38,558 nt of DNA, taken from assembly GCA_018713215.1 (NCBI GenBank), contig DVFO01000025.1, forward strand, positions 1 through 38,558. The letters are read 5' to 3'. Shown piece by piece: positions 15,070 to 22,574 of the stretch; within the stretch, counting starts at the first letter, position 1, and every line of letters starts with the position of its first letter. A program made the position numbers and the translations under genes. The DNA comes from Enterenecus faecium. GTDB lineage: Bacteria > Bacillota > Clostridia > Oscillospirales > Oscillospiraceae. Below the pieces are notes generated by a model that saw only the letters and a list, made by a program, of their open reading frames with translations, was not told the DNA's origin and did no database searches.

Positions 15070-16491
15070 ATGAACCGGAGCTTCCCGGATGGCTTTTTAT
15101 GGGGCGGCGCCACGGCTGCCAACCAGTATGAGGGTGGATGGGACGAAGGGGGCCGAGGCCCCTCCATCGACGACGTGTTCACCGGGGGCTCGGTGAATAC
15201 CCCCCGCCGCATCACCATCCCCGCCCAGCCTGACGCCTTCTATCCCAATCACGAGGCCACCGACTTCTACCATCACTGGAAAGAGGACATCGCCCTGTTT
15301 GCCGAGATGGGCTTCAAGGTCTACCGCATGTCCATCTCCTGGTCTCGCATCTTCCCCCGGGGGGATGAGGAGCGGCCCAACGAGGAGGGGCTGGCCTTTT
15401 ACGACCAGGTTTTTGACGAGCTGGCCAAGTACGGCATCGAGCCCCTGGTCACCCTGTCCCACTATGAAAATCCCCTGTACCTGACCACCCAATATGGGGG
15501 GTGGAAAAACCGCAAGCTGGTGGACTTCTTCGTCCACTACGCCAAGACGGTGATGGAGCGGTACAAGGGCAAGGTGCGCCGCTGGCTCACCTTCAACGAG
15601 ATCAACATGCTCTCCGTGCCCTTTGGTACCTTCATCGCCGGAGGCATGCTCCCGGAGATCACCACCGAGCAGGACCGCTGGCAGGCCATGCACCACCAGC
15701 TGGTGGCCTCCGCCCAGGCGGTGCGCCTGGGCCACCAGATCGACCCGGAGAACCGGCTGGGCTGTATGATCGCCTACATGTGCGTCTACCCCCGTACCTG
15801 CGCCCCGGAGGATCAGCTCACCCAGCTGTCCATGGACCGCCTGCACAACCTGTTGGCGGGAGATGTGCACGTGCGGGGAGCCTATCCCAGCTATGCCCGC
15901 CGCCTGCTGGCGGAGAAGGGGGTCACCTTGAACATCACCCCCCAGGACGAGGTGGACCTGCGGGAGGGCACCGTGGACTTCTACACCTTCAGCTACTACG
16001 ATTCCCGCTGTGTGGGCACCAAGCAGGAGGGAGACCCCTCCACGGGCAACGGCGCTCTGGGCGGCATTCGAAACCCCTATTTGCCGGTCACCGAGTGGGG
16101 CTGGCAGATTGACCCCCAGGGTCTGCGCTGGGTGCTCAACCACCTGTATGACCGCTATCAGATTCCCCTGATGGTGGTGGAGAATGGCCTGGGGGCCATG
16201 GACACCATGGGGGCGGATGGCACCATCCACGACCCCTACCGCATTGACTACCTCCGGGCCCATATCCAGGCCATGGCCGAGGCGGTGGCCGATGGGGTAG
16301 ACCTCCAGGGCTACACCCCCTGGGGCTGTATCGACCTGGTGTCTGCCAGTACCGGAGAGATGCGCAAGCGCTACGGTATGATTTACGTGGACAAGCACGA
16401 CGACGGCAGCGGCGACCTGTCCCGCCACCGCAAGGACTCGTTCTACTGGTATCAGAAGGTGATTGCCACCAACGGCCAGGATTTAACCTAA
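15070..16491 (+). CDS. 6-phospho-beta-glucosidase (GH1)
   Basis: A 473-residue cytoplasmic retaining glycosidase that splits phosphorylated beta-glucosides delivered by the PTS into glucose-6-phosphate and aglycone or glucose. The N-terminal FLWGGATAANQYEGG is the GH1 signature. The acid/base Glu177 lies in TFNEIN and the nucleophile Glu371 in VVENGLGAMD. The C-terminal phosphate-binding segment SASTGEMRKRYGMIYVD is typical of phospho-glycosidases. The ATG at 15070 is chosen because AAGGAGG lies 8 bases upstream; an upstream in-frame start would overlap the PTS gene. It is 13 bases after the PTS gene and ends the operon at a strong terminator. It is bglA/bglH-like. Confidence 0.95.
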   Translation: MNRSFPDGFLWGGATAANQYEGGWDEGGRGPSIDDVFTGGSVNTPRRITIPAQPDAFYPNHEATDFYHHWKEDIALFAEMGFKVYRMSISWSRIFPRGDEERPNEEGLAFYDQVFDELAKYGIEPLVTLSHYENPLYLTTQYGGWKNRKLVDFFVHYAKTVMERYKGKVRRWLTFNEINMLSVPFGTFIAGGMLPEITTEQDRWQAMHHQLVASAQAVRLGHQIDPENRLGCMIAYMCVYPRTCAPEDQLTQLSMDRLHNLLAGDVHVRGAYPSYARRLLAEKGVTLNITPQDEVDLREGTVDFYTFSYYDSRCVGTKQEGDPSTGNGALGGIRNPYLPVTEWGWQIDPQGLRWVLNHLYDRYQIPLMVVENGLGAMDTMGADGTIHDPYRIDYLRAHIQAMAEAVADGVDLQGYTPWGCIDLVSASTGEMRKRYGMIYVDKHDDGSGDLSRHRKDSFYWYQKVIATNGQDLT

Positions 16492-16494
16492 ATG

Positions 16495-16538
16495 AAATCC
16501 CCGGTTGGATGCTCCTGCATCCAACCGGGGATTTTTTT
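16495..16538. terminator. Terminator shared by the bgl operon and the converging mltG-trhP operon
   Basis: An 18-bp perfect stem (16495-16512/16517-16534, loop TCCT) followed by seven T on the plus strand and A/T on the other. The U32 gene stops two bases to the right, so the hairpin serves both directions. Confidence 0.95.
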
Positions 16539-16539
16539 G

Positions 16540-17751
16540 TTACGAGTTGGGGCGGCAGGCCCGCACCACCGATAGAGGCGGCACCGGGCGAGGGAGCTTC
16601 ATGTGAAACACCATCTGCGGGTGCCGGGGCTGGGCCAGGGTGAAGCCCTCTCCGTCCGTCATGAGGGGGGCGGTGAGGGGGAAGGCGGGCACATCGGGGC
16701 CCACCACTTCGATCTGGTCCCCGGCAGTGAACTTGTTGCGCAGGGAGAGGGTGGCGTTGCCGTTTTCATCGCAGTCGGTGACGATGGCCAGCACCTGCCA
16801 GTCCCGGATGTACCGGGCGGAGTCGGTGTACTGCCCCGGCTGGCCGTAGTAGAAGCCGGTGGAGTAGTGGCGGTGGCTGACCTTGTCCACCTCCGCCCGC
16901 CAGATGGGCTCCAGGGGCTTGCCCTCCACCGCGGCATCGATGGCGTGGCGGTAGGCGGCGGTGGTCATGGCGGCATAGTAGGCGCTCTTGGCCCGGCCCT
17001 CGATTTTCAGGGAGTCCAGACCCGCCTGAAGCAGCTCGGGCACGTGGTCGATCATGCACATGTCCCGGCTGTTCATGATGAAGGTCTCGCCGTTTCCCTC
17101 GAAGACGGGGAAGTACTCCCCGGGCCGCTTCTCCTCCATGAGGGCGTACTGGTAGCGGCAGGGCTGGGCGCAGGCACCCCGGGCGGCATCCCGCCCGGTC
17201 ATATAGTTGGACAGCAGGCAGCGGCCGGAGTAGCTGACGCACATGGCGCCGTGGACAAAGGCCTCCACTTCCAAATCACGGGGGGCCTTGGCGCAGATTT
17301 CGGCCACCTCGTCCAGGGACAGCTCCCGGGCCAGGATGACCCGCTTGGCGCCCAGGTCGTGCCACACCCGGGCCATCTCGTAGTTGGTGATGCCCGTCTG
17401 GGTGGACATGTGCACCTCCACATGGGGGGCGTAGCGGTGGGCCAGGCTCAGCACGTCCACGCCTGCACTGATGACGGCGTCCACACCGATGGACTCCAGA
17501 AACTCCAGGTACTCGGGCAGACGGGCGATCTCATCGTTGCGGGCCAGGGTGTTGCAGGTCACGTGGACCCGCACCCCCTTGTCGTGGGCCAGCTGCACGG
17601 CCTGGGTCATCTCGTCCCGGTCGAAGTTGCCGGCAAAGGCCCGCATGCCGAAGGCGTTGCCCGCCAGATATACGGCGTCAGCCCCGTAGGCCAGGGACAT
17701 GGTCAGTCGTTCCATGTCCCCGGCGGGGGATAATAACTCTACGTTTTTCAT
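16540..17751 (-). CDS. trhP: Peptidase U32 family protein, TrhP/YrrO-type tRNA hydroxylation protein
   Basis: A 403-residue U32-family protein. Family members TrhP (Escherichia coli YegQ, Bacillus YrrN/YrrO) are needed for prephenate-dependent 5-hydroxyuridine formation at the tRNA wobble position; older annotations as collagenase are misleading. Visible features are ELLSPAGDMERL at the N-terminus, the GADAVYLAG barrel strand, EAFVHGAMCVSYSGRCLLS (U32 signature with iron-sulfur type cysteines) and GACAQPCRY, then SLKIEGRAKS. The start overlaps the mltG stop by four bases (ATGA), so the two are translationally coupled. The mltG neighbourhood matches yrrL-yrrN-yrrO in Bacillus. Only one U32 gene is present here. 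Confidence 0.88.
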   Translation of the reverse strand: MKNVELLSPAGDMERLTMSLAYGADAVYLAGNAFGMRAFAGNFDRDEMTQAVQLAHDKGVRVHVTCNTLARNDEIARLPEYLEFLESIGVDAVISAGVDVLSLAHRYAPHVEVHMSTQTGITNYEMARVWHDLGAKRVILARELSLDEVAEICAKAPRDLEVEAFVHGAMCVSYSGRCLLSNYMTGRDAARGACAQPCRYQYALMEEKRPGEYFPVFEGNGETFIMNSRDMCMIDHVPELLQAGLDSLKIEGRAKSAYYAAMTTAAYRHAIDAAVEGKPLEPIWRAEVDKVSHRHYSTGFYYGQPGQYTDSARYIRDWQVLAIVTDCDENGNATLSLRNKFTAGDQIEVVGPDVPAFPLTAPLMTDGEGFTLAQPRHPQMVFHMKLPRPVPPLSVVRACRPNS

Positions 17752-18863
17752 TCTTCCACTCCGTACTTCTCCACCAGGGCCTGGTGCTGGGCGTAGGTCT
17801 TGGTGAACTCGTGCTTCTTGGTCTCGGGGTTGAGCACATAGTAGTAGTAGCTGGTGTTCTCCGGGTTGAGGGCCGCATACAGGGCGGTCATACCGGGGTT
17901 GGAGATGGGTCCGGCGGGCAGGCCCTTGTACAGGTAGGTGTTGTAGGGGGAGTCAATGGCCTTGTCTGCCTCAGTGGGCACCTTGCCGCCGTTGAGATAC
18001 ACCAGGGTGGCGTCGATTTGCAGGTAGCCCTGGGTCTCGGCATTGGTGTTCTCCAGACGGTTGTAGATCACCGAGGAGATCTTGGCGTAGTCCTCGCCGT
18101 CGGTCTCCTTTTCAATCATGGAGGCGATGGTGACAATGTCGTGGAGGGAATACTTGCTCTCCTCGTTGAACTGGTCCATATAGTCCTCCATCTTGGACTC
18201 GAAGTTCACCAGCATCTTGTTGATGACGTACTTGGGGTCCTCACCTAGATAGAAGGTGTAGGTGTCGGGGAAGAGGTAGCCCTCCAGACGGTGGTAGTCG
18301 CCCAGGGGCAGGTCCTTGAGCCAGCTGAAGTTGTAGTCCCAGTTGGCGGACATATCCTGGAGCTGCTCCACCGTGGTGACTCCCTTCTCCTCCAGCAGCT
18401 GGAAGATCTGGTCGATGGTGTAGCCCTCCTGAATGGTGATGTCAATGGTCTGACGGGTGGAAGAGGACGAACTCATGTTGGTCACCAGGGCCCGGTAGTC
18501 CATATCGGTGTTCAGCTCATAGGTGCCCGGGGTGATCTTGTCGCTGGCGTTGGAGAACAGGCCGTAGAGGTGGAAGAGGAACTTGTACTCAATGAGGCCG
18601 TTGTCCTTGAGGGAATCCACCACATCGCTGAACTTCTCGTCGTTTTCCACCTTGACGATGGCGGAGGTGTACTCCTTGTTCAGGGCCAGCAGGTCGTTGG
18701 CCCAGATCCAGCCCACGGTGGCCAGCACGGCGGACAGACCCACCACAAACAGCACATACAGCAGGGCGCTGGCCGCCTTGGTGCGGTGGGTTTTCTTCCG
18801 GTTGCGGGAGACCCGTGGCCGTCGCTGGGGCTCCTGGGGGGCGTGGGAACGTTGTTCTGACAT
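17748..18863 (-). CDS. mltG: Endolytic murein transglycosylase MltG
   Basis: A 371-residue membrane-anchored lytic transglycosylase that cuts nascent glycan strands and sets their length. A basic cytoplasmic N-terminus rich in Arg/Lys is followed by one transmembrane helix (about 30-55) and the YceG fold. Motifs are IQEGYTIDQIFQLLE, RLEGYLFPDTYTF, the catalytic segment SMIEKETDGEDYAKISSVIYNRL (first Glu of EKET is the expected acid), LQIDATLVY and YNTYLYKGLPAGPISNPG. I prefer the ATG at 18863 after GAGGAG; a GTG at 18875 overlaps that site. The gene is in an operon with the U32 gene. Confidence 0.94.
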   Translation of the reverse strand: MSEQRSHAPQEPQRRPRVSRNRKKTHRTKAASALLYVLFVVGLSAVLATVGWIWANDLLALNKEYTSAIVKVENDEKFSDVVDSLKDNGLIEYKFLFHLYGLFSNASDKITPGTYELNTDMDYRALVTNMSSSSSTRQTIDITIQEGYTIDQIFQLLEEKGVTTVEQLQDMSANWDYNFSWLKDLPLGDYHRLEGYLFPDTYTFYLGEDPKYVINKMLVNFESKMEDYMDQFNEESKYSLHDIVTIASMIEKETDGEDYAKISSVIYNRLENTNAETQGYLQIDATLVYLNGGKVPTEADKAIDSPYNTYLYKGLPAGPISNPGMTALYAALNPENTSYYYYVLNPETKKHEFTKTYAQHQALVEKYGVEE

Positions 18864-18922
18864 GTCTTGTTTCACTCCTCATCAGGATAGGTTGTCTGAA
18901 AAATTTCTTCTAAGGTCGGGGA

Positions 18923-18950
18923 ACCAATCTCGCCGTGACCACATAGTATA
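18923..18950 (+). promoter_or_regulatory. Sigma-K-like promoter for the Cys-rich peptide gene
   Basis: AC (18923-18924), a 17-base spacer, and CATAGTATA (18942-18950), which fits the sigma-K -10 consensus CATAnnnTA exactly. No good sigma-A -35 is present. On the minus strand the same bases give TATACT, a possible -10 for mltG with a poor -35. Confidence 0.45.
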
Positions 18951-18959
18951 ACGCAGAAA

Positions 18960-19028
18960 CGGGGACGGGCGCCGACTCCGGCGCCGCAGACCATGTGGTG
19001 TGCGGCGTCCGAGCCGGTACCTGTACCG
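18960..19028 (+). other. Structured leader upstream of the Cys-rich gene
   Basis: Dense GC-rich inverted repeats: GGCGCC copies near 18968-18985, a longer imperfect pairing between GCGCCGCAGACCA and TGGTGTGCGGCGT, and CCGGTAC/GTACCGG at 19013-19028. They lie between the promoter-like site and the ribosome site and may stabilise the mRNA or block read-through. Confidence 0.4.
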
Positions 19029-19053
19029 GAAATCTTATGTGAGGTGACTTGTT

Positions 19054-19221
19054 ATGTGTTGTGGTAACAATGGTTTCGGTGGCGGCTGCTGGTGGATCAT
19101 CATCCTGGTACTCATTCTCTGCTGCTGCTGCGGTGGCGGTAACATGGGCGGCAACGGCTGTGGCTGCGGCAATGGCTGTGGCAACAACTGCGGCTGCGGC
19201 TGCAACGACGGCTGCTGCTAA
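19054..19221 (+). CDS. Small Cys/Gly-rich membrane peptide (coat-like)
   Basis: A 55-residue peptide. It starts MCCGNNGFGGGC, passes through a short hydrophobic core (WWIIILVLIL) into four consecutive cysteines, and ends in a Gly/Asn/Cys-rich tail with CGCG, CGNNC and CGCGC motifs. About a third of residues are cysteine. An AGGTGA site is spaced 6 bases before the ATG, and a TAA closes it at 19221. It resembles the high-cysteine small proteins annotated in gut Oscillospiraceae and, in layout, YjcZ-type spore peptides. Function is unknown. A spore coat or crust role is inferred from composition and the sigma-K-like promoter. Metal binding or disulfide cross-linking is possible. Confidence 0.75.
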   Translation: MCCGNNGFGGGCWWIIILVLILCCCCGGGNMGGNGCGCGNGCGNNCGCGCNDGCC

Positions 19222-19276
19222 AAAGCGCACGTATCCGTTGGGCGGAGAGGGGACCCCTCTCCGCCCTTGGCGTTTG

Positions 19277-19804
19277 TCAGGCGTCGGTGAGTACCAGCTG
19301 TACCGGCACGTCGTACTCGGCGTGGGGCAGCTGCTCCTGGAATCGGTCGGCGGGACACACGGACACAGTGAACCCGGTATAACCTTTCAGCCACCGGTCG
19401 TAGTAGCCGCCGCCCTGGCCCAGGCGATAGCCCGCCCGGTCACACATCATGTTGGGCACCAGCACCACGTCCACGTCCTCCTGGGGGACGATGGGGCACA
19501 CCCCGTCCGGCTCCGGGATACCGTAGTGGTTGGGGATGAGCTGGTCCTGGCTGGTGATGATACGGGCCTCCATTTTCCGCTGGGGCAGACACACCGGAAG
19601 GGCCACCCGCTTGCCCATGGCCAGAAGCTGGTCGATGAGGGCGGTGGTGTCCGGCTCCCGACCCACGCCGTAGAAGACCATCACGGTGTGGGCCGCTTCC
19701 ACCTGGGGCAGAGCCAGAAACTGCTCCAACAGGTGGGGGACATTGGCACGGGGAAGGGCTGCGGCCTGCCGGCGCAGCCGCTCCTTGAGCTCCTGGGGGG
19801 TCAT
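19277..19804 (-). CDS. 5-formyltetrahydrofolate cyclo-ligase
   Basis: A 175-residue enzyme that uses ATP to convert 5-formyl-THF to 5,10-methenyl-THF, returning it to the folate pool. The C-terminal signature DVVLVPNMMCDRAGYRLGQGGGYYDRWL is diagnostic: the GYRLGxGGGYYDR loop binds ATP phosphate. VMVFYGVGREPDTTALI and RVALPVCLP are further family segments. The usual PGVAFD before GYR is replaced by PNMMCD, a mild divergence. The start overlaps the DJ-1 stop by four bases (ATGA), so it is the last gene of the tmk-DJ-1-5FCL operon. No clear terminator is seen between it and the convergent Cys-rich gene. Confidence 0.92.
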   Translation of the reverse strand: MTPQELKERLRRQAAALPRANVPHLLEQFLALPQVEAAHTVMVFYGVGREPDTTALIDQLLAMGKRVALPVCLPQRKMEARIITSQDQLIPNHYGIPEPDGVCPIVPQEDVDVVLVPNMMCDRAGYRLGQGGGYYDRWLKGYTGFTVSVCPADRFQEQLPHAEYDVPVQLVLTDA

Positions 19805-20358
19805 GCCATGTAGTGGATGGCGTTCTGGACCTGGCGGGCCACGTCAGCCCCAGAAAGAGCGGTGAGCAGAGCCAGACCGAAGTCGAAGCTGGACCCGGCG
19901 GCCCGTCCGGTGATGAGGTGTCCCTCCACCACGAAAGGCTGGTCCATACAGGGCTCCACGCCCGCCTTCACCAGGTCCCCCTCCATGCCGGGGTAGCACA
20001 CGGCGCGGGCTCCGGCGGGGATGAGCCCGGCCCGAGCCAGCAGGGTGGGGGCGGCGCAGATGGCGGTGAGCCACACCTGGGAGTCGGCAGCGGCCTGGCG
20101 GATGAGGGCCATGGCGGCCTCGCTGTGCTCCAGGGCGTCCACACCACCCAGACCGCCGGGGAGCATCACCATGTCGCCGGGGGCCAGGGTTACCTCGGCC
20201 AGGGCCATGTCGGTGGTGACGGTGACACCCTGGGCGCTTTGGACGGTGGGGCCAGTAACACCCACCAGGGACACGGGCACATTGCCTCGGCGCAGCACGT
20301 CGGCGGGGGCCAAGGCCTCAGCGGTTTCAAAACCAGTGGCTAACAGAATGTAAACCAT
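19801..20358 (-). CDS. DJ-1/PfpI family protein (YajL-like)
   Basis: A 185-residue class I glutamine amidotransferase-like protein. The nucleophile elbow is TAICAAPTLL with Cys101. The N-terminal ATGFETAEAL supplies the conserved Glu that contacts the Cys, and LPGGLGGVDAL is the usual oxyanion-side loop. Family members are proposed protein or glyoxal deglycases, chaperones or oxidative-stress sensors; the exact reaction is disputed and cannot be read here. AAGGAGG upstream overlaps the stop of tmk. Translationally coupled to the downstream cyclo-ligase. Confidence 0.9.
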   Translation of the reverse strand: MVYILLATGFETAEALAPADVLRRGNVPVSLVGVTGPTVQSAQGVTVTTDMALAEVTLAPGDMVMLPGGLGGVDALEHSEAAMALIRQAAADSQVWLTAICAAPTLLARAGLIPAGARAVCYPGMEGDLVKAGVEPCMDQPFVVEGHLITGRAAGSSFDFGLALLTALSGADVARQVQNAIHYMA

Positions 20359-20371
20359 GATATCGTCCTCC

Positions 20372-21034
20372 TTATTCCAAAATCAGTTGCATAATTTCCT
20401 CATGAATGTCCTCTACGCCGCGCAGCTGGCCCTGGTCGTTGACACAGGAGATGCGCTTCCAGCCGTAGAGCTGGGCGGCCTGAGCGGCGGCCTGGGCGCA
20501 GGCAGTGAGGTAGTTGTTGTCCTCCTCGTGGATATCCGCCTGGGTGTGGGTCGCCGCCTCCCGGCGGCGGAGGTTGGCCACCGCCAGATGGGTGGGCATA
20601 TCCAGCCAGATCACCTGGTCAGGGCTGGGCAGACCCATGCGCTGGTACTCCAAATCAAAGAGCCAGTGGAAAAACCCCTCCCGCTGGTCCTCCGGCAGCT
20701 TGGAGGCCTGATGCACGGCGTTGGAGGTGGTGTAACGGTCCATCACCATCAGTCCTCCGGCCTCGTAATAGGCCCCCCACTCCTGCTTGTACCCGGCGTA
20801 CCGGTCCACAGCAAAGAAGGTGGAGGCGGCATAGGCGTTGACGTCATCGGGGTGGGAGCCGAAGGCGCCCCCCAGATACATCCGCACCAGGGCCGAGGAT
20901 TCCTCCCGGTAGCGGGGATAGACGGTGGTACGGAATTCCCGCCCCGCCTCATTCAGTGCCTGACAGCACAGTTGAAATTGGGTGGACTTTCCCGAGCCGT
21001 CCGTTCCCTCAAACACGATCAGTTTTCCAGCCAT
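20372..21034 (-). CDS. tmk: Thymidylate kinase (dTMP kinase)
   Basis: A 220-residue kinase that makes dTDP from dTMP and ATP. The P-loop is GTDGSGKST (residues 10-18), the DR(Y/H) motif is VMDRYTTSN, and the lid region is NLRRREA. The C-terminal part is somewhat divergent from classical Tmk (ADIHEEDNNYLTACAQAAAQAAQLYGW), as in a subgroup of Clostridia. I chose the ATG at 21034 because AAGGAGGT lies 8 bases upstream; the ATG at 21055 would place that site inside the gene. The promoter is about 280 bases upstream, leaving a long leader containing repeat copy R2. Confidence 0.9.
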   Translation of the reverse strand: MAGKLIVFEGTDGSGKSTQFQLCCQALNEAGREFRTTVYPRYREESSALVRMYLGGAFGSHPDDVNAYAASTFFAVDRYAGYKQEWGAYYEAGGLMVMDRYTTSNAVHQASKLPEDQREGFFHWLFDLEYQRMGLPSPDQVIWLDMPTHLAVANLRRREAATHTQADIHEEDNNYLTACAQAAAQAAQLYGWKRISCVNDQGQLRGVEDIHEEIMQLILE

Positions 21035-21066
21035 GGGGCTGACCTCCTTGGGCATACCTATCTATA

Positions 21067-21249
21067 TCTCGAAAATGCCAGCATTTTCTCGAGGGGGATG
21101 CAGCCCGCTGCATGCACAATTGGGTCAAAGGGCGACCCAATTCCACACTGGCGGGCTGAGCAGTGTATTTTCCCATGCGCATGTCCTGGGAAAATACGTG
21201 ATTTCAATTTATTTTCCCATCTGCGGATGGGAAAACTCTGCCGAGGGCT
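21067..21249 (-). repeat. Dispersed structured element, copy R2 (in the tmk leader)
   Basis: Second copy of the element at 7890-8070, in inverted orientation. Hairpins are at 21212-21221/21226-21235 (loop CGCA on the minus strand), 21165-21174/21188-21197 (13-base loop), 21118-21126/21134-21142 (loop GCCCTTT on the minus strand) and the palindrome 21099-21114; AGCCCGC (21102-21108) pairs with GCGGGCT (21151-21157). Stem sequences differ from R1 yet remain perfectly paired. R2 lies between the tmk promoter and its ribosome site, so it is transcribed as leader RNA if that promoter is used. Confidence 0.85.
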
Positions 21250-21313
21250 GCTGGATGATGCGAGATGATGGGGGTTCTTTACCATGAAGTTTTTTGGCAA
21301 TCTACCATTGAAC

Positions 21314-21342
21314 AGTATACCATACTCCCATGGGAAAGTCCA
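21314..21342 (-). promoter_or_regulatory. Promoter of the tmk operon
   Basis: Minus-strand TGGACT (21337-21342), 17-base spacer, TATACT (21314-21319). It lies upstream of R2 and implies a leader of about 270 bases. Confidence 0.6.
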
Positions 21343-21391
21343 TGCCCGGCCAAGTTGTTTCCCTTTCGTTCACAAATGTGTAAATAGCCCC

Positions 21392-21420
21392 TTGACATCA
21401 ATGCATTAAAGCATTATACT
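21392..21420 (+). promoter_or_regulatory. Promoter of the TrpXYZ-like ABC importer operon
   Basis: Perfect TTGACA (21392-21397), 17-base spacer, TATACT (21415-21420), about 90 bases before the substrate-binding protein start. Confidence 0.9.
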
Positions 21421-21511
21421 GTTTGCAACGAGCCAGGAGGCTCTTATTTCAGACTCAGACACTTTGATGGCTAAAAGCGTTGAAGTGCCCATTTGGATAG
21501 GAGGAAGGAAC

Positions 21512-22504
21512 ATGAAACACAGTTGGAGAGCAGGCGCAGCGCTGTTGGCGCTGACCATGGCAGCGGGACTGGCAGGCTGCGGCGGCCAGACTTCCCAGAA
21601 GACCCAGTCCGGCGGGGACAAGGACAGCTATACCGTAGGTATTGTGCAGCTGACCCCCCATGAGGCGCTGGACCAGGCCACCCAGGGGTTCCAGGACGCG
21701 TTGAAGGAGGCGTTTGGGGACAAGGTGACCTTTGATCTGGAGTACGCTGCCAACGACCCCGCCACCTGTGCCACCATCGCCAACACCTTTGTCTCCAGTG
21801 GGGTAGATCTCATCATGGCCAACGCCTCCTCTGCCTTGCAGGCGGCGGCCTCTGCCACCGGGGATATCCCGGTGCTGGGCACCTCGGTGACCGAGTACGG
21901 CGTGGCGTTGAAAATCGACGACTTCTCGGGCACCGTGGGCACCAACGTCTCCGGTACCTCCGACCTGGCCCCCCTGGACCAGCAGGCGGCCATGATTCAG
22001 GAGTGGTGCCCCGACGCCAAGACGGTGGGCCTGCTCTACTGCTCCGGGGAACCCAACAGCCAGTACCAGGTGGACACCGTCCAGGAGCATCTGGAGGAGC
22101 TGGGCTACACCTGCACCCAGTACGCCTTCTCCGACTCCAACGACATGGCGGCAGTGACTCAGACGGCGGCGGACAACAGCGACGTCATCTACGTGCCCAC
22201 CGACAATACCGTGGCCTCCAACGCCTCCATCGTGGATAACATCTGCCGCCCCGCCAAGATTCCCGTATTTGCCGGGGAGCAGGGCATTTGCAAGGGCTGC
22301 GGCGTGGCCACCCTGTCCATCAGCTACTATGACCTGGGCGTCACCACCGGCGAGATGGCGGTGAAGGTGCTCCGTGGGGAGGCGGACATCTCCCAGATGC
22401 CCATTGAGTACGCTCCCCAGTTCACCAAGATGTACAACCAGGACATCTGCGACGACCTGGGCCTGACGCCTCCGGAGGGCTACACCGCCCTGGATGCGGA
22501 ATAA
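21512..22504 (+). CDS. ABC importer substrate-binding lipoprotein (TrpX/YtrX-like)
   Basis: A 330-residue extracellular solute-binding lipoprotein. The signal peptide ends in the lipobox LAGC (Cys23). The mature protein has the two-lobed binding fold of the PF04392-type family: YTVGIVQLTPHEALDQATQGF at its start, FVSSGVDLIMANASSALQAA, TVGLLYCSGEPNSQYQVD and VFAGEQGICKGCGVATLSISYYDLG. Relatives are linked to tryptophan, tyrosine or nucleoside-type ligands, so the substrate is uncertain. The ATG at 21512 has GGAGGAAGG upstream. First gene of a three-gene operon with permease and ATPase. Confidence 0.9.
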   Translation: MKHSWRAGAALLALTMAAGLAGCGGQTSQKTQSGGDKDSYTVGIVQLTPHEALDQATQGFQDALKEAFGDKVTFDLEYAANDPATCATIANTFVSSGVDLIMANASSALQAAASATGDIPVLGTSVTEYGVALKIDDFSGTVGTNVSGTSDLAPLDQQAAMIQEWCPDAKTVGLLYCSGEPNSQYQVDTVQEHLEELGYTCTQYAFSDSNDMAAVTQTAADNSDVIYVPTDNTVASNASIVDNICRPAKIPVFAGEQGICKGCGVATLSISYYDLGVTTGEMAVKVLRGEADISQMPIEYAPQFTKMYNQDICDDLGLTPPEGYTALDAE

Positions 22505-22574
22505 GGGAACACACCACCAAGAGAGCGGGGGAACCCCTCGCTCTCTTGTGTCTTGATTGCAAGGAGGAACAACC

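Noticed and set aside
13227..15218. A 663-residue minus-strand frame opposite the PTS gene
   Set aside because: Antisense shadow, with His/Gly-rich sequence and no domains; the PTS frame carries all active-site residues.
19049..19813. A 254-residue plus-strand frame starting in the Cys-rich gene and crossing the cyclo-ligase gene
   Set aside because: It reads the Cys-rich gene in a different frame (poly-Ala/Val) and then the antisense of the cyclo-ligase; the 55-residue frame with its ribosome site is the real one.
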